From DATARH01 sp036264235 (GTDB lineage: Bacteria; Pseudomonadota; Alphaproteobacteria; ATCC43930; CGMCC-115725): a DNA stretch of 44,314 bases. This document shows positions 24,160-33,521 of the stretch, piece by piece. Each line of letters starts with the position of its first letter. The first letter of the stretch is position 1. The stretch is taken from positions 1 to 44,314 of the forward strand of contig DATARH010000167.1 of NCBI GenBank assembly GCA_036264235.1, given 5' to 3'. The notes below the pieces were generated by a model, which was not told the DNA's origin, did not search any database, and saw nothing but the letters and a program-made list of their open reading frames with translations. Made by a program: the position numbers and the translations under genes.

Positions 24160-25513
24160 TTACGCTGTCATCGGCGCGGTTTCGTGTTCGACGATACCGA
24201 GCCGGTTGATGCCGTCGAAGGCTGCCACCTTGTAGCATTCGGCGAGCGTCGGGTAGTTGAAGACGGTGTTGATGAAGTAGTCGATCGTGCCGCCGAAGCT
24301 CAACACTGCCTGGCCGATGTGAATGAGCTCGCTGGCGCCGTCACCGATGATGTGGACACCGAGCAATTTCCGGCTTTCGCTGTGAAAGATCAGCTTTAAG
24401 AGGCCGGTCACGTCGCCGATGATCTGGCCGCGCGCGATCTCGCGATACTGTGCCTTGCCGACTTCGTACGCGATGCCCTCCTGGGTCAATTCCTGCTCGG
24501 TCTGGCCGACCATCGAGATTTCCGGCACCGAATAAATCCCATAGGGGAACAGCGCCGGCACGCTGTGCGCCTTGATGCCGAACTGGTGGCAGACCGCCAG
24601 CCGGCCCTGCTCCATCGAGGTCGAGGCCAGAGCCGGGAACCCGATGACGTCGCCGACGGCGAAAATGTGCGGCACCGACGTGCGGTATTGTCCGTCGACG
24701 ACGAGTCGGCCGCGATCGTCACAGGCTAGACCGGCATTCTCGAGCGCCAGCCTCGCCGTCGCGCCGGTGCGGCCGACGGAATAAAGCGCCTTCTCGGAAC
24801 GGATCGTCTTGCCGCTGTCCAGGTGGAGCCGGACCCGGCCGCCGTTCTCGTCGTCGGTGACTTCGAGCTTGTGGACGCTCTCATTGAGGCGAAGGGTCAC
24901 GCGGTGTTCGCGCAGGTGGTAGCACAGCGTGTCGACGATTTCGTCGTCGACAAACGGCAGCAGCCGATTGCGCTTGTCGCAGCCGGTCGAGGTTCAGCAC
25001 ATCGTCGCTGGTAAAAATGTGCGTCCCGTCGATCGGGATATGGCCGTCGCGGGTCGTATCGGTGCCGCACGCAATGACGATGCTGCGCGCCCGCACGGTG
25101 CGCGAGGTGCTGCCGTCGCTGTAGTCGAGCCGGATCGTGTCCGGGCCCGCGAAACATGCCGTCGCCGAAATCAGCTCGACGCCATTGCGCAGCAGCTGGT
25201 GCCGGGTCACGTCGATCTCGTGATGGATGACCTTGTTGGTGCGCACCAGCAGGTCCTGCATCGTGATGTTCTGCTTGACCGTATAGGAGGCGCCATAGAA
25301 CTCGCGCGACCGGTAGCCGGACAGCTCCAGCGCGGCTTCGCGCAGCGTCTTCGACGGGATCGTGCCCAGATTGACGCTGACGCCGCCAACCACCGTCGTG
25401 CGCTCGACGATCGCGACCCGCTTGTCGAGCTTCGCCCCCTGGATCGCGGCCCGTTTCCCGGCCGGGCCGGAACCGATCACCAGCAGGTCGAAATCATAGC
25501 CATTCTCAGGCAT
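24160..25513 (-). pseudogene. sthA: Broken soluble pyridine nucleotide transhydrogenase (sthA) with internal deletion
   Basis: SthA is an FAD enzyme that equilibrates NADH and NADPH. The N-terminal part (25513 to about 24979) is clearly SthA: FAD motif GSGPAGKRAAIQG, GTIPSKTLRE and HIFTSDDVLNLDRL. The homologous sequence resumes at 24978 in another frame as DKRNRLLPFVDDEIVDTL and runs to 24160 (VGDVIGFPALASTSMEQG, FNYPTLAECYKVAAFDG). Between them about 30 residues expected from the family are absent, including the GxGxxG NAD(P)-binding turn, and the deletion length (3n+2) shifts frame. A ribosome would stop near 24881. The loss of a functional domain plus the frameshift argues for a pseudogene or an assembly collapse. 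The intact protein would have been about 480 residues. Confidence 0.85.
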
Positions 25514-25736
25514 CGCGTCGTCGTCTCCATGGATAACCCGTTTCGCATCGCGGGTCGCGATCGCAACTTATTACCGCACGGTATATCGTCTGACGGTACT
25601 CACGACAGTATTGCCTATAATTGACTTTATTGTTGCACGCCGGCGACCGGTCGGTTAGCCACCCTCGGCGTTTTGCCTAAACGAAGGGCAGCCTGACCGC
25701 CGGGGCGGCAGGGGCAAGAACGTTGAGGATGGGTTG
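25514..25736. promoter_or_regulatory. Intergenic region with a TATAAT-type promoter candidate for the first TRAP pair
   Basis: This 223-bp gap separates the broken sthA (minus) and a TRAP operon (plus). A perfect TATAAT on the plus strand (25616-25621) has only a weak upstream TGACGG (25591-25596, spacer 19). Transcription would begin near 25628, about 110 nt before the permease start. The same AT-rich stretch could serve sthA on the minus strand. No gene was found. Confidence 0.35.
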
Positions 25737-26312
25737 GTGACTTTTCTGTTGCGCTTGAGCCGGGCGATCGACGCTCTCAACGAGCGGGTCGGGCACCTCG
25801 TCTATTGGTTGATCCTGGCCGCCGTCATCGTCAGCTCCGGCAATGCGGTCGTGCGCTATGCCTTCGATATGAGCTCGAACGGTTGGCTGGAATTGCAGTG
25901 GTATCTGTTTTCCGCGGTGTTTTTGCTCGCCGCCGGCTACACCCTGCTGCACAACGAGCATGTACGGATCGACGTGATCGGCAGCCGGCTGTCGCCCAAG
26001 ATGCGGGCCTGGATCGATCTGCTCGGCGCGTTCTTCTTCCTGCTGCCCATGGCTATTGTGATCATGGTGCTGTCCTGGCCGATGGTCGAGGAATCCTACT
26101 TCCGGCACGAAATCTCTAGCGATGCCGGCGGCTTGTTGCGCTGGCCGGTCAAGCTGCTGATTCCGGCCGGGTTTTTCCTGCTGATGCTGCAGGGTGTGTC
26201 GGAAATCATCAAACGGGTGGGTTTCCTGCTCGGCCGTATCCCGGACCCTCTGGAAAAGCATCACGATCCTTACCTCGATGAAATGACGTCGATGACGAGC
26301 GCGGTCGAATGA
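25737..26312 (+). CDS. TRAP transporter small permease (DctQ/TakQ-like)
   Basis: This is the four-helix small membrane subunit of a tripartite ATP-independent periplasmic transporter, 191 residues. Hydrophobic helices lie at about 20-40, 55-75, 95-120 and 135-160, with the family features NAVVRYAFDMSSNGWLELQW and LLHNEHVRIDV. Start choice: GAGGA (25725-25729) sits 7 nt before GTG 25737; TTG at 25734 is an alternative, and the nearby ATG is out of frame. The stop overlaps the large permease start (ATGA). The sequence type resembles TakQ-like subunits that work with TakP binding proteins, and such a protein is encoded convergently at 27981. Confidence 0.9.
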   Translation: MTFLLRLSRAIDALNERVGHLVYWLILAAVIVSSGNAVVRYAFDMSSNGWLELQWYLFSAVFLLAAGYTLLHNEHVRIDVIGSRLSPKMRAWIDLLGAFFFLLPMAIVIMVLSWPMVEESYFRHEISSDAGGLLRWPVKLLIPAGFFLLMLQGVSEIIKRVGFLLGRIPDPLEKHHDPYLDEMTSMTSAVE

Positions 26313-27934
26313 CCGCGTTCTTTATCGCCAACCTCGCGCCGATCATGTTTGCGGCGCTGGTTGTGCTGCTGCTGCTCGGTTACCCGGTCGCGTTCTCGCT
26401 GGCGGCCAACGGGTTGTTTTTCGGCATCATCGCGATCGACCTCGGCCTGCTGTCGCCCGCGTTGTTGCAGGCGCTGCCCGAGCGCGTGTTCGGGATCATG
26501 CGCAACGACACGCTGCTGGCGATCCCGTTCTTCACCTTCATGGGACTGATCCTCGAACGGAGCGGCATGGCCGAGGATTTGCTTGAGACGATCGGCCAGA
26601 TGTTCGGCCCGGTCCGCGGCGGGCTCGCCTATGCCGTGGTATTCGTCGGCGCGCTGCTCGCCGCCACGACTGGGGTCGTCGCCGCCTCGGTCATTTCGAT
26701 GGGGTTGATCTCGCTCCCGATCATGTTGCGCTACGGCTACGACCGCCGTCTCGCGGCGGGGGTGATCTCGGCCTCCGGCACCTTGGCGCAAATCATCCCG
26801 CCGAGCCTCGTCCTGATCGTGATGGCCGATCAGCTCGGGCGTTCGGTCGGCGACATGTACGAGGGGGCCTTTATCCCTGGCCTGACCCTGGCCGCGCTGT
26901 ATGCCGTCTATGTCTTCGTCGTCACGATCGTGAAGCCGGGTGCGGCCCCCGCTCTGCCGACCGAGGCCTTGAGCCTGCGCGAGGACAGCGGCGGGGCCGG
27001 GTACCCTTCGCTGCTGGTTATCGTAGTGCTTACCGTGATCGGCGGGTATCTGCTGACCAACTACACGCACCCGATCTGGGCCTGCGGCGCAGCCGGGCTC
27101 GGGGCTTATATCGTCGCGCTGGCGGATCGGCTTCTCAAGCTGCACCTGCTGAGCCGGCTGGCGCAACAGGTGGTCATCGTGATGATGCCGCCGCTTGCGC
27201 TGATCTTTCTCGTTCTCGGCACCATCTTCGTCGGCATCGCGACCCCGACAGAGGGCGGCGCGATGGGCGCCGCAGGCGCGCTGATCCTCGCCCTCGGCAA
27301 GCGGCGTCTGTCCATCCCCTTACTGCGTCAGGCGATGGATTCGACGGCGAAGCTCTCGGCCTTCGTGATCTTCATCCTGATCGGGTCGTCGGTCTTCACG
27401 CTGACCTTCCGCGGCGTCAACGGCGACCTTTGGGTCGAGAGCCTGTTGACGAGCCTGCCCGGCGGCCAGCTCGGGTTCCTGATCGTCGTCAACGCGATGG
27501 TTTTCGTGCTGGCGTTCTTTCTCGATTTTTTCGAGCTCGCCTTCATCGTCGTGCCGTTGTTGCGACCGGTCGCCGACAAGCTGGGCATCGATCTGATCTG
27601 GTTCGGCGTGCTGCTCGGCGTCAACATGCAGACCTCGTTTCTGCATCCGCCGTTCGGGTTTGCGCTGTTTTATTTCCGCAGCGTCGCGCCGAGCCGCGAG
27701 ACGATCGACCGGGTCACCGGCAAGCTGGTCGCGCCGGTGACGACGGCGCAGATCTATTGGGGCAGCATCCCGTTCGTCGTCATGCAATTGGCGATGGTTG
27801 CGGTCGTCATCGCCTTCCCCGGCATGGTTCTGGCGTCACTCGACACCGGCTCCAAGATCGATCCGAACAAGATCCAGATCGAGGTGCCGCAGGCCGCGCC
27901 CGACAGCGCGATCCCGCAGGTCGAGTTCAAGTGA
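26309..27934 (+). CDS. TRAP transporter large permease (DctM/TakM-like)
   Basis: This 541-residue polytopic subunit catalyses Na+-driven import of an organic acid delivered by the binding protein. It has the DctM pattern: LVVLLLLGYPVAFSLAANG near the N-terminus, SVISMGLISLPIMLRYGYD, SGTLAQIIPPSLVLIVMAD and ATPTEGGAMGAAGALIL. The protein is longer than classical DctM (about 425) because of a cytoplasmic loop and extra helices around residues 205-270, a feature of the TakM/mannitol-chloroaromatic group. It starts at ATG 26309 overlapping the small permease. Confidence 0.93.
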   Translation: MTAFFIANLAPIMFAALVVLLLLGYPVAFSLAANGLFFGIIAIDLGLLSPALLQALPERVFGIMRNDTLLAIPFFTFMGLILERSGMAEDLLETIGQMFGPVRGGLAYAVVFVGALLAATTGVVAASVISMGLISLPIMLRYGYDRRLAAGVISASGTLAQIIPPSLVLIVMADQLGRSVGDMYEGAFIPGLTLAALYAVYVFVVTIVKPGAAPALPTEALSLREDSGGAGYPSLLVIVVLTVIGGYLLTNYTHPIWACGAAGLGAYIVALADRLLKLHLLSRLAQQVVIVMMPPLALIFLVLGTIFVGIATPTEGGAMGAAGALILALGKRRLSIPLLRQAMDSTAKLSAFVIFILIGSSVFTLTFRGVNGDLWVESLLTSLPGGQLGFLIVVNAMVFVLAFFLDFFELAFIVVPLLRPVADKLGIDLIWFGVLLGVNMQTSFLHPPFGFALFYFRSVAPSRETIDRVTGKLVAPVTTAQIYWGSIPFVVMQLAMVAVVIAFPGMVLASLDTGSKIDPNKIQIEVPQAAPDSAIPQVEFK

Positions 27935-27974
27935 GGGCGGGGGGGCGCGACCCGGTGAGAAGCCGCGCCCGCCC
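27935..27974. terminator. GC-rich hairpin in convergent gap, possible bidirectional terminator
   Basis: GGGC plus a G-run and CGCG (27935-27949) can pair with CGCGCCCGCCC (27964-27974), leaving a G bulge and a 14-nt loop. It lies between the stops of two convergent genes 46 bp apart. There is no U-tract on either strand, so intrinsic termination is uncertain. Confidence 0.4.
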
Positions 27975-27980
27975 GACAAT

Positions 27981-29063
<1,083 letters not shown>

Positions 29064-29088
29064 GGAATGTCCTCCCTCGAAAGCTGAA

Positions 29089-29108
29089 ATCCGGTCTGAG
29101 TGCCGGAT
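29089..29108 (-). other. Small hairpin between NhaD-type permease and TakP-like gene
   Basis: A perfect 6-bp stem (ATCCGG/CCGGAT) with an 8-nt loop lies in the 62-nt gap, 26 nt before the binding-protein start on the minus strand. It has no U-tract. It could be an RNA-processing or stability element that sets higher expression of the binding protein, or it could be chance. Confidence 0.3.
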
Positions 29109-29125
29109 GTACAACGCGGTTCTGC

Positions 29126-30466
29126 TTACAGATACCGCCACCAAAGATAAAGATTTGAGATCGCGACACTGATCAGCATCAGGCCGAAAGCGTGCTTGGT
29201 ATAGGTCAGGAAGCGAAACTCGACGCCATTGCGTTCGGCGATGCCGGCCACGGTCAAATTGGCGGAGGCGCCGATCAGCGTGCCGTTGCCGCCGAGGCAG
29301 GCGCCGAGTGACAGCGCCCACCACAGCGGCAGCATGTGCTCGGGCCCGCCGAGATGCGGGCCGACTTCGCGGATCAGCGGGATCATCGCCGCGACGAACG
29401 GGATGTTGTCGATGATTGCCGACAGCAACGCGGAGGCCCAAAGGATCGCGACAGCGGTCGCCGCCGGGTCCCCTCCGGTCGCGGCCATCAGCCGTCGCGC
29501 CAGCGCGTCGATCACGCCGGCGGCATCGACGCCGTGCACGATCACGAACAAGCCGAGAAAGAAAAAGATTGTGATCCAGTCTACCTCGCCGAAGGTCTCG
29601 GTGACCCGTACCGTCTGCTTCTCCCGGTCGCGATGGTGCTCGAAATTGTGGAACAGCATCAGGACCGCCGCTCCGAAGATCGCGATCGTGCCCGGCTGCA
29701 GGTTGAGCGGCCGAGCGAACACGAAAGCGGCAATGACCGCACCGACCACCAGCAGCGCCATGTGCAAGAGCGGCCGGTCGACAATCATCGCCCGCGCGTC
29801 GAGTGCCATCACATGGGCGCGCGCCTCGGCGCTCGCTTGCATGCGCCGGCCCCACACGAGGTGTGTCGCGAGCAGCTGCACTGCCATGACGACGAGGATC
29901 ACCGGAGTCAGATTGATCACGAAATCGTTGAAGCTCAGATTGGCCGCCGACCCGATGATGATGTTCGGCGGGTCGCCGATCAGGGTTGCGGTGCCACCGA
30001 TATTCGAGGCGAAGACCTCGGCGAATAGGAACGGGTAAGGCGGCACCTCCAGCCGCCGCGTTACCGCCAGCGTCACCGGCGCGATCAGCAGGACCGTCGT
30101 CACATTGTCGAGGAACGCCGAGACGACCGCGGTGACCAGCGACAGCATCGCCAACATCGCCCAAGGCTGCGCGCGCCCTTTTTTCGCCGACCACACGGCC
30201 AGGTACTCGAACATACCGCAGCGCCGCGAGATCGAAACCAGCACCATCATCCCGGTCAGCAGCGCGATCGTATTGAAGTCGATGCCGCGGATCGCCTCGT
30301 CCTGGCTTAACAGACCGCTGACCACCATCAGCCCGGCGCCCAACAGCGCGATGATCGACCGGTTGATCCGCTCGGCGATGATCAGGACGTAGCTGAGCAA
30401 GAAGATCGCAATCGCGACCCAGAACGGGCTCCACCCGAAGAGGAGTGACGCCGAGGGTTGAGTCAT
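29126..30466 (-). CDS. ArsB/NhaD family membrane transporter
   Basis: This 446-residue permease has about 11 membrane helices. The signature GGTATLIGDPPNIIIG and the second repeat LGGNGTLIGASANLTVAGIAE are the two inverted re-entrant hairpins of the ArsB/NhaD/P-protein family, and SAFLDNVTTVLLIAPV is also typical. Roles in the family include Na+/H+ exchange, arsenite efflux and anion transport; there is no ars gene nearby. It is the first gene of a minus-strand pair with the TakP-like protein 62 nt downstream, and is divergent from the second TRAP pair across 80 bp. Confidence 0.9.
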   Translation of the reverse strand: MTQPSASLLFGWSPFWVAIAIFLLSYVLIIAERINRSIIALLGAGLMVVSGLLSQDEAIRGIDFNTIALLTGMMVLVSISRRCGMFEYLAVWSAKKGRAQPWAMLAMLSLVTAVVSAFLDNVTTVLLIAPVTLAVTRRLEVPPYPFLFAEVFASNIGGTATLIGDPPNIIIGSAANLSFNDFVINLTPVILVVMAVQLLATHLVWGRRMQASAEARAHVMALDARAMIVDRPLLHMALLVVGAVIAAFVFARPLNLQPGTIAIFGAAVLMLFHNFEHHRDREKQTVRVTETFGEVDWITIFFFLGLFVIVHGVDAAGVIDALARRLMAATGGDPAATAVAILWASALLSAIIDNIPFVAAMIPLIREVGPHLGGPEHMLPLWWALSLGACLGGNGTLIGASANLTVAGIAERNGVEFRFLTYTKHAFGLMLISVAISNLYLWWRYL

Positions 30467-30546
30467 GGCGCGCGAACATACGCGGTCGATTCAGCAGCCG
30501 TCACCTGTGCTTTCGGTTATTCTGCGGTAGCGGCGGGGGAGGGACG

Positions 30547-31038
30547 ATGCTGCTCAGCGCTTGCGTGAGTGCAGCCGATCGAGCCGTGGCGGCGACCATC
30601 GCGGCCGGCCGATGGGTGGTCGTGCCGGTCAGCTTGCTGCTGTTTCTGCAATGGCCGCTGCGCGATCTGGTCTGGAGTTATTCGAGCCAAGCCAATGATC
30701 TCGCTCAGTGGCTGTTCGCGCTTTATGTCAGCCTGGCGATGACCTATGCGACGCGCGAGCGTGCGCATCTTGCGGCCGATGCTTTTGCCGAACGCTACGC
30801 GGCCCCGATCCGAGGTCGGATCGCCCGCGTCGCCCTGTCTGTCTGCGTCGTGCCGTGGTCGCTGTTCGTGTTGATTGCCGGGACGCCGATGGTCTGGCGA
30901 TCGGTCGCGCAACTCGAAGCCTTTCCGGAGACCTACAACCCCGGCTACTTCATCATCAAGGCGAGCGCTCTGCTGCTCGCCGCCCTGGTCCTGATCCAGG
31001 CGCTGCTCGACATGACCGGCTCCGACCGGCGCGGATAA
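30547..31038 (+). CDS. TRAP transporter small permease (DctQ-like), second system
   Basis: This 163-residue four-helix protein has WVVVPVSLLLFLQWPLRDLV, a conserved NDLAQWLFALYVSLAMTYA helix, ERAHLAADAFAERY and a final LLLAALVLIQALLDM helix, matching the DctQ pattern but distant from the small permease at 25737. ATG 30547 follows GGGGGAGGGACG, a strong ribosome site, so the upstream open frame is ignored. The large permease follows 5 nt later. No binding-protein gene lies on this strand. Confidence 0.82.
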   Translation: MLLSACVSAADRAVAATIAAGRWVVVPVSLLLFLQWPLRDLVWSYSSQANDLAQWLFALYVSLAMTYATRERAHLAADAFAERYAAPIRGRIARVALSVCVVPWSLFVLIAGTPMVWRSVAQLEAFPETYNPGYFIIKASALLLAALVLIQALLDMTGSDRRG

Positions 31039-31043
31039 TCCAG

Positions 31044-32465
31044 GTGGAAGCCGCCGGGCTGGCGATGCTGGCGCTGGTCATCCTGTTGATGATCGCCAGC
31101 GGACTCCCGGCCTTCATTGTTCTGATCGGGGTTTCCGTCGTCTTCGCCGCGTTCGGGGTCTGCTCCGGGGCGTTTTCGTATTCGCTGTTGACCGCCTTGC
31201 CGGCGCGGCTCTCGGGGCTGCTCGAGACCGATCTGCTGCAGGCCTTGCCGCTCTATGTGCTGATGGGCGCGCTCCTCGATCACCTGCCGTTGGCCGACAT
31301 CCTGTTTCGTGCCGGCGCCCGGGTATTTTCAGGGACGCCGGCGGCGCCATTGCTGTCTGCGATTGGCGTCGGCGCGATGCTGGCGCCGATGAACGGCTCG
31401 GTCGGCGCCAGCGCCGCGACGTTGTCGCGCGTGATCCATCCGCGGCTGATCTCGCGCGGCACCTCTGCCGAACGTAGCCTGTCGATCGTCTGTGTCGTCA
31501 GCACGCTAGGCGTCGTCGTGCCGCCGTCGCTGGTCCTGATCCTGCTCGGCGATACGATGCTGCGCGCCCACACCGAGGCGATCAACGCGACCGGAGTGCG
31601 GGCTCGGGTCATCAACACGCAGGACGTATTCCAGGGCGCGCTGATACCGGCAGGACTGTTTCTAATCACCTGCATCGCGCTGGCCTGGTGGCTCGGTCGC
31701 CGCGCGGTGGCGGACGCCGCTCCGCCCGGCCGTCCGCTCGGCCCAGGCGAATGGGTCGTCGCGATCCTGGCGCCGCTGTTCATTGTGGGTCTGCTCGCTT
31801 CGGTGGTCACGGGCTACATGTATGCGGTCGAGGCAGCGGCGACTGGCGCGCTCGTGCTGGCATTGTCGGGGCTTGCCACCCGGACCCTGCGCGGCGAGGT
31901 CTTGGCCACGGTCCTGCGCGACACGATGGCTGTGACTGGCGCACTGTTTGCTATTTTTGTGGCGGCGACGACGTTCACGCTGGTGTTCCGCGCCTTTGGC
32001 AGCGACCGGCTGCTCGCCGTGGCAGTGGCGCAGCTATCGGGCAGTCCGACCGGAACGGCGGTGGCGGTGCTGGCCTTTATCGGGGCTTGCGCCTTGGTGC
32101 TCGATGCGTTCGAGATCATCCTCGTCGTCGTCCCGGTGGTGATGCCGCCGGTCTTGATGCAGATACCCGATCCGGTCTGGATGGCGGTGTTGACGCTGCT
32201 GGTGCTGCAGGCGAGCTTTCTCGTGCCGCCCTTCGGTTATGCCGTGATGATGGCGCGCACGCGAATTGCGCAGCGTCTCGATCTCCACTTGGTTGTTCGG
32301 GCCCTGGCGCCATTCGTTTGCGCCCAGCTGTTGGTACTGGCTGCCGTCATCGCAATGCCGCAGCTAACGCGGCTGGCAAAACCAGGCGCGACCGCGCCGG
32401 CGCCGCTGTCCGACGAGGAGGTGCGCCGGCGGCTGGACGCAATCCCCGGCATAAACCCGCAATAA
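31044..32465 (+). CDS. TRAP transporter large permease (DctM-like), second system
   Basis: This 473-residue polytopic protein has DctM features: MLALVILLMIASGLPAFIVL, a central APMNGSVGASAATLSRV, VVSTLGVVVPPSLVLILLGD and FVAATTFTLVFRAFGSDRL. The GTG at 31044 gives the usual short N-terminus before helix 1; the ATG at 31065 would cut into that helix. It differs greatly from the large permease at 26309, so this is an independent system, not a duplication. The nearest binding protein is the single TakP-like gene on the opposite strand. A hairpin 30 nt after the stop (32495-32521) could terminate transcription. Confidence 0.87.
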   Translation: MEAAGLAMLALVILLMIASGLPAFIVLIGVSVVFAAFGVCSGAFSYSLLTALPARLSGLLETDLLQALPLYVLMGALLDHLPLADILFRAGARVFSGTPAAPLLSAIGVGAMLAPMNGSVGASAATLSRVIHPRLISRGTSAERSLSIVCVVSTLGVVVPPSLVLILLGDTMLRAHTEAINATGVRARVINTQDVFQGALIPAGLFLITCIALAWWLGRRAVADAAPPGRPLGPGEWVVAILAPLFIVGLLASVVTGYMYAVEAAATGALVLALSGLATRTLRGEVLATVLRDTMAVTGALFAIFVAATTFTLVFRAFGSDRLLAVAVAQLSGSPTGTAVAVLAFIGACALVLDAFEIILVVVPVVMPPVLMQIPDPVWMAVLTLLVLQASFLVPPFGYAVMMARTRIAQRLDLHLVVRALAPFVCAQLLVLAAVIAMPQLTRLAKPGATAPAPLSDEEVRRRLDAIPGINPQ

Positions 32466-32472
32466 GGGTCAA

Positions 32473-32484
32473 ATTGTAGACAAT
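32473..32484. promoter_or_regulatory. GntR/FadR-type operator candidate
   Basis: ATTGTAGACAAT is a 12-bp palindrome with perfect 5-bp arms (ATTGT/ACAAT), of the form bound by FadR/FCD-type GntR regulators (TTGTnnACAA). It lies 8 nt after the second TRAP large permease stop and 58 nt before the aldo/keto reductase start. If the TATACT at 32508 is the -10, the site overlaps or abuts the -35 region. No GntR gene is in the window. Confidence 0.5.
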
Positions 32485-32494
32485 GTACGCGCCC

Positions 32495-32521
32495 CCGGCG
32501 GAAGCCCTATACTTCCGCCGG
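32495..32521 (+). promoter_or_regulatory. Perfect 10-bp inverted repeat with embedded -10-like TATACT
   Basis: CCGGCGGAAG (32495-32504) and CTTCCGCCGG (32512-32521) are exact reverse complements around a 7-nt loop. TATACT (32508-32513, 5 of 6 to consensus) spans loop and right arm. It may be an operator over the promoter of the aldo/keto reductase gene (start 32543), or the terminator of the TRAP operon ending at 32465. There is only a weak T-run afterward (GTAATTTG). Confidence 0.5.
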
Positions 32522-32542
32522 TAATTTGATCTCGGAGACGGG

Positions 32543-33490
32543 GTGGAAACGCGCAATCTCGGGCGATCGGGCCTGATCGTCTCGGCGGTCGGGCTTGGGA
32601 CCAACAATTTCGGCGGGCGGCTCGACGCGGCGGCGACCCGCCGCGTCGTGCACAAAGCGCTCGATCTCGGAGTTACATTCTTCGACACCTCCGACACCTA
32701 TGGCGGGGCAGGGGCGTCGGAGGAGTATCTCGGTCGCGCCCTCGGAGCGCGCCGTCGCGATATCGTGCTCGCCAGCAAATTCGCCCGACCCATGGATGCT
32801 TCTGGCCGACTGCAGGGCGCGTCGCGGCGCTACATCATCGCGGCGGTCGAAGCGAGCCTGAAACGGCTCAACACCGATTGGATCGACCTCTACCAACAGC
32901 ATATCGAGGACGCGCGAACCCCGATCGAGGAAACGCTGCGCGCCCTCGACGACCTCGTGCGCCAGGGTAAGGTCCGTTACATGGGCTGCTCGACCCTGCG
33001 CGGCTGGCAGGTTGTCGAGGCGTTGTGGACCTCGAAGCACCTGAACCTCGCCTCCTTCGTTTCCTGCCAGGAACGGTACAGCCTGCTGGAACGCGAGTTC
33101 GAGGCCGAACTGGCGCCGGCCGCCCAATCCTATGGGCTCGGCGTGATCCCGTTCTCGCCGCTCGCCAACGGGCTGCTGACCGGCAAGTACCGGCGCAACC
33201 GGCCGTTGCCGGCCGGCGCCCGTTTGTCGGAGACGCCGCGGATGGCCGAGCGCTACCTGACCGACCGCAATTGGGAGCTGGTCGAGCGCCTCTCCGATTT
33301 CTGCGAACCGCGCGGCAAGAGCTTGCTCGACCTCGCCTTCGGCTGGTTACTGCGTCGCCCGGGAGTGGCAAGCGTGATCGCCGGCGCGACGACGCCGGAG
33401 CAAATCGAGGCCAATGTCCGGGCCGCCGATTGGGTCCCGTCATCGGAAGACATGGACGAAATCGACCGGCTCACGGCAAAGTACGGGTAA
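32543..33490 (+). CDS. Aldo/keto reductase
   Basis: This 315-residue NADPH-dependent (alpha/beta)8-barrel reductase has the full catalytic tetrad: Asp48 and Tyr53 (FFDTSDTYGG), Lys79 (LASKF) and His120 (LYQQH). The start METRNLGRSGLIVSAVGLG and the C-terminal cofactor segment SVIAGATTPEQIEANV match the YajO/YghZ-like branch. The start is a GTG with GGAGACGGG just upstream. The SDR at 33522 follows after 31 nt, and both probably belong to one unit under the operator described upstream. The substrate is unknown. Confidence 0.92.
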   Translation: METRNLGRSGLIVSAVGLGTNNFGGRLDAAATRRVVHKALDLGVTFFDTSDTYGGAGASEEYLGRALGARRRDIVLASKFARPMDASGRLQGASRRYIIAAVEASLKRLNTDWIDLYQQHIEDARTPIEETLRALDDLVRQGKVRYMGCSTLRGWQVVEALWTSKHLNLASFVSCQERYSLLEREFEAELAPAAQSYGLGVIPFSPLANGLLTGKYRRNRPLPAGARLSETPRMAERYLTDRNWELVERLSDFCEPRGKSLLDLAFGWLLRRPGVASVIAGATTPEQIEANVRAADWVPSSEDMDEIDRLTAKYG

Positions 33491-33521
33491 CGATGGTAGT
33501 CCCACAGGGAGGAAATGGACC

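Noticed and set aside
24881..25513. Treating the sthA N-terminal part as a separate complete gene
   Set aside because: After residue 178 the frame reads unrelated Arg-rich sequence, while the SthA continuation lies in another frame.
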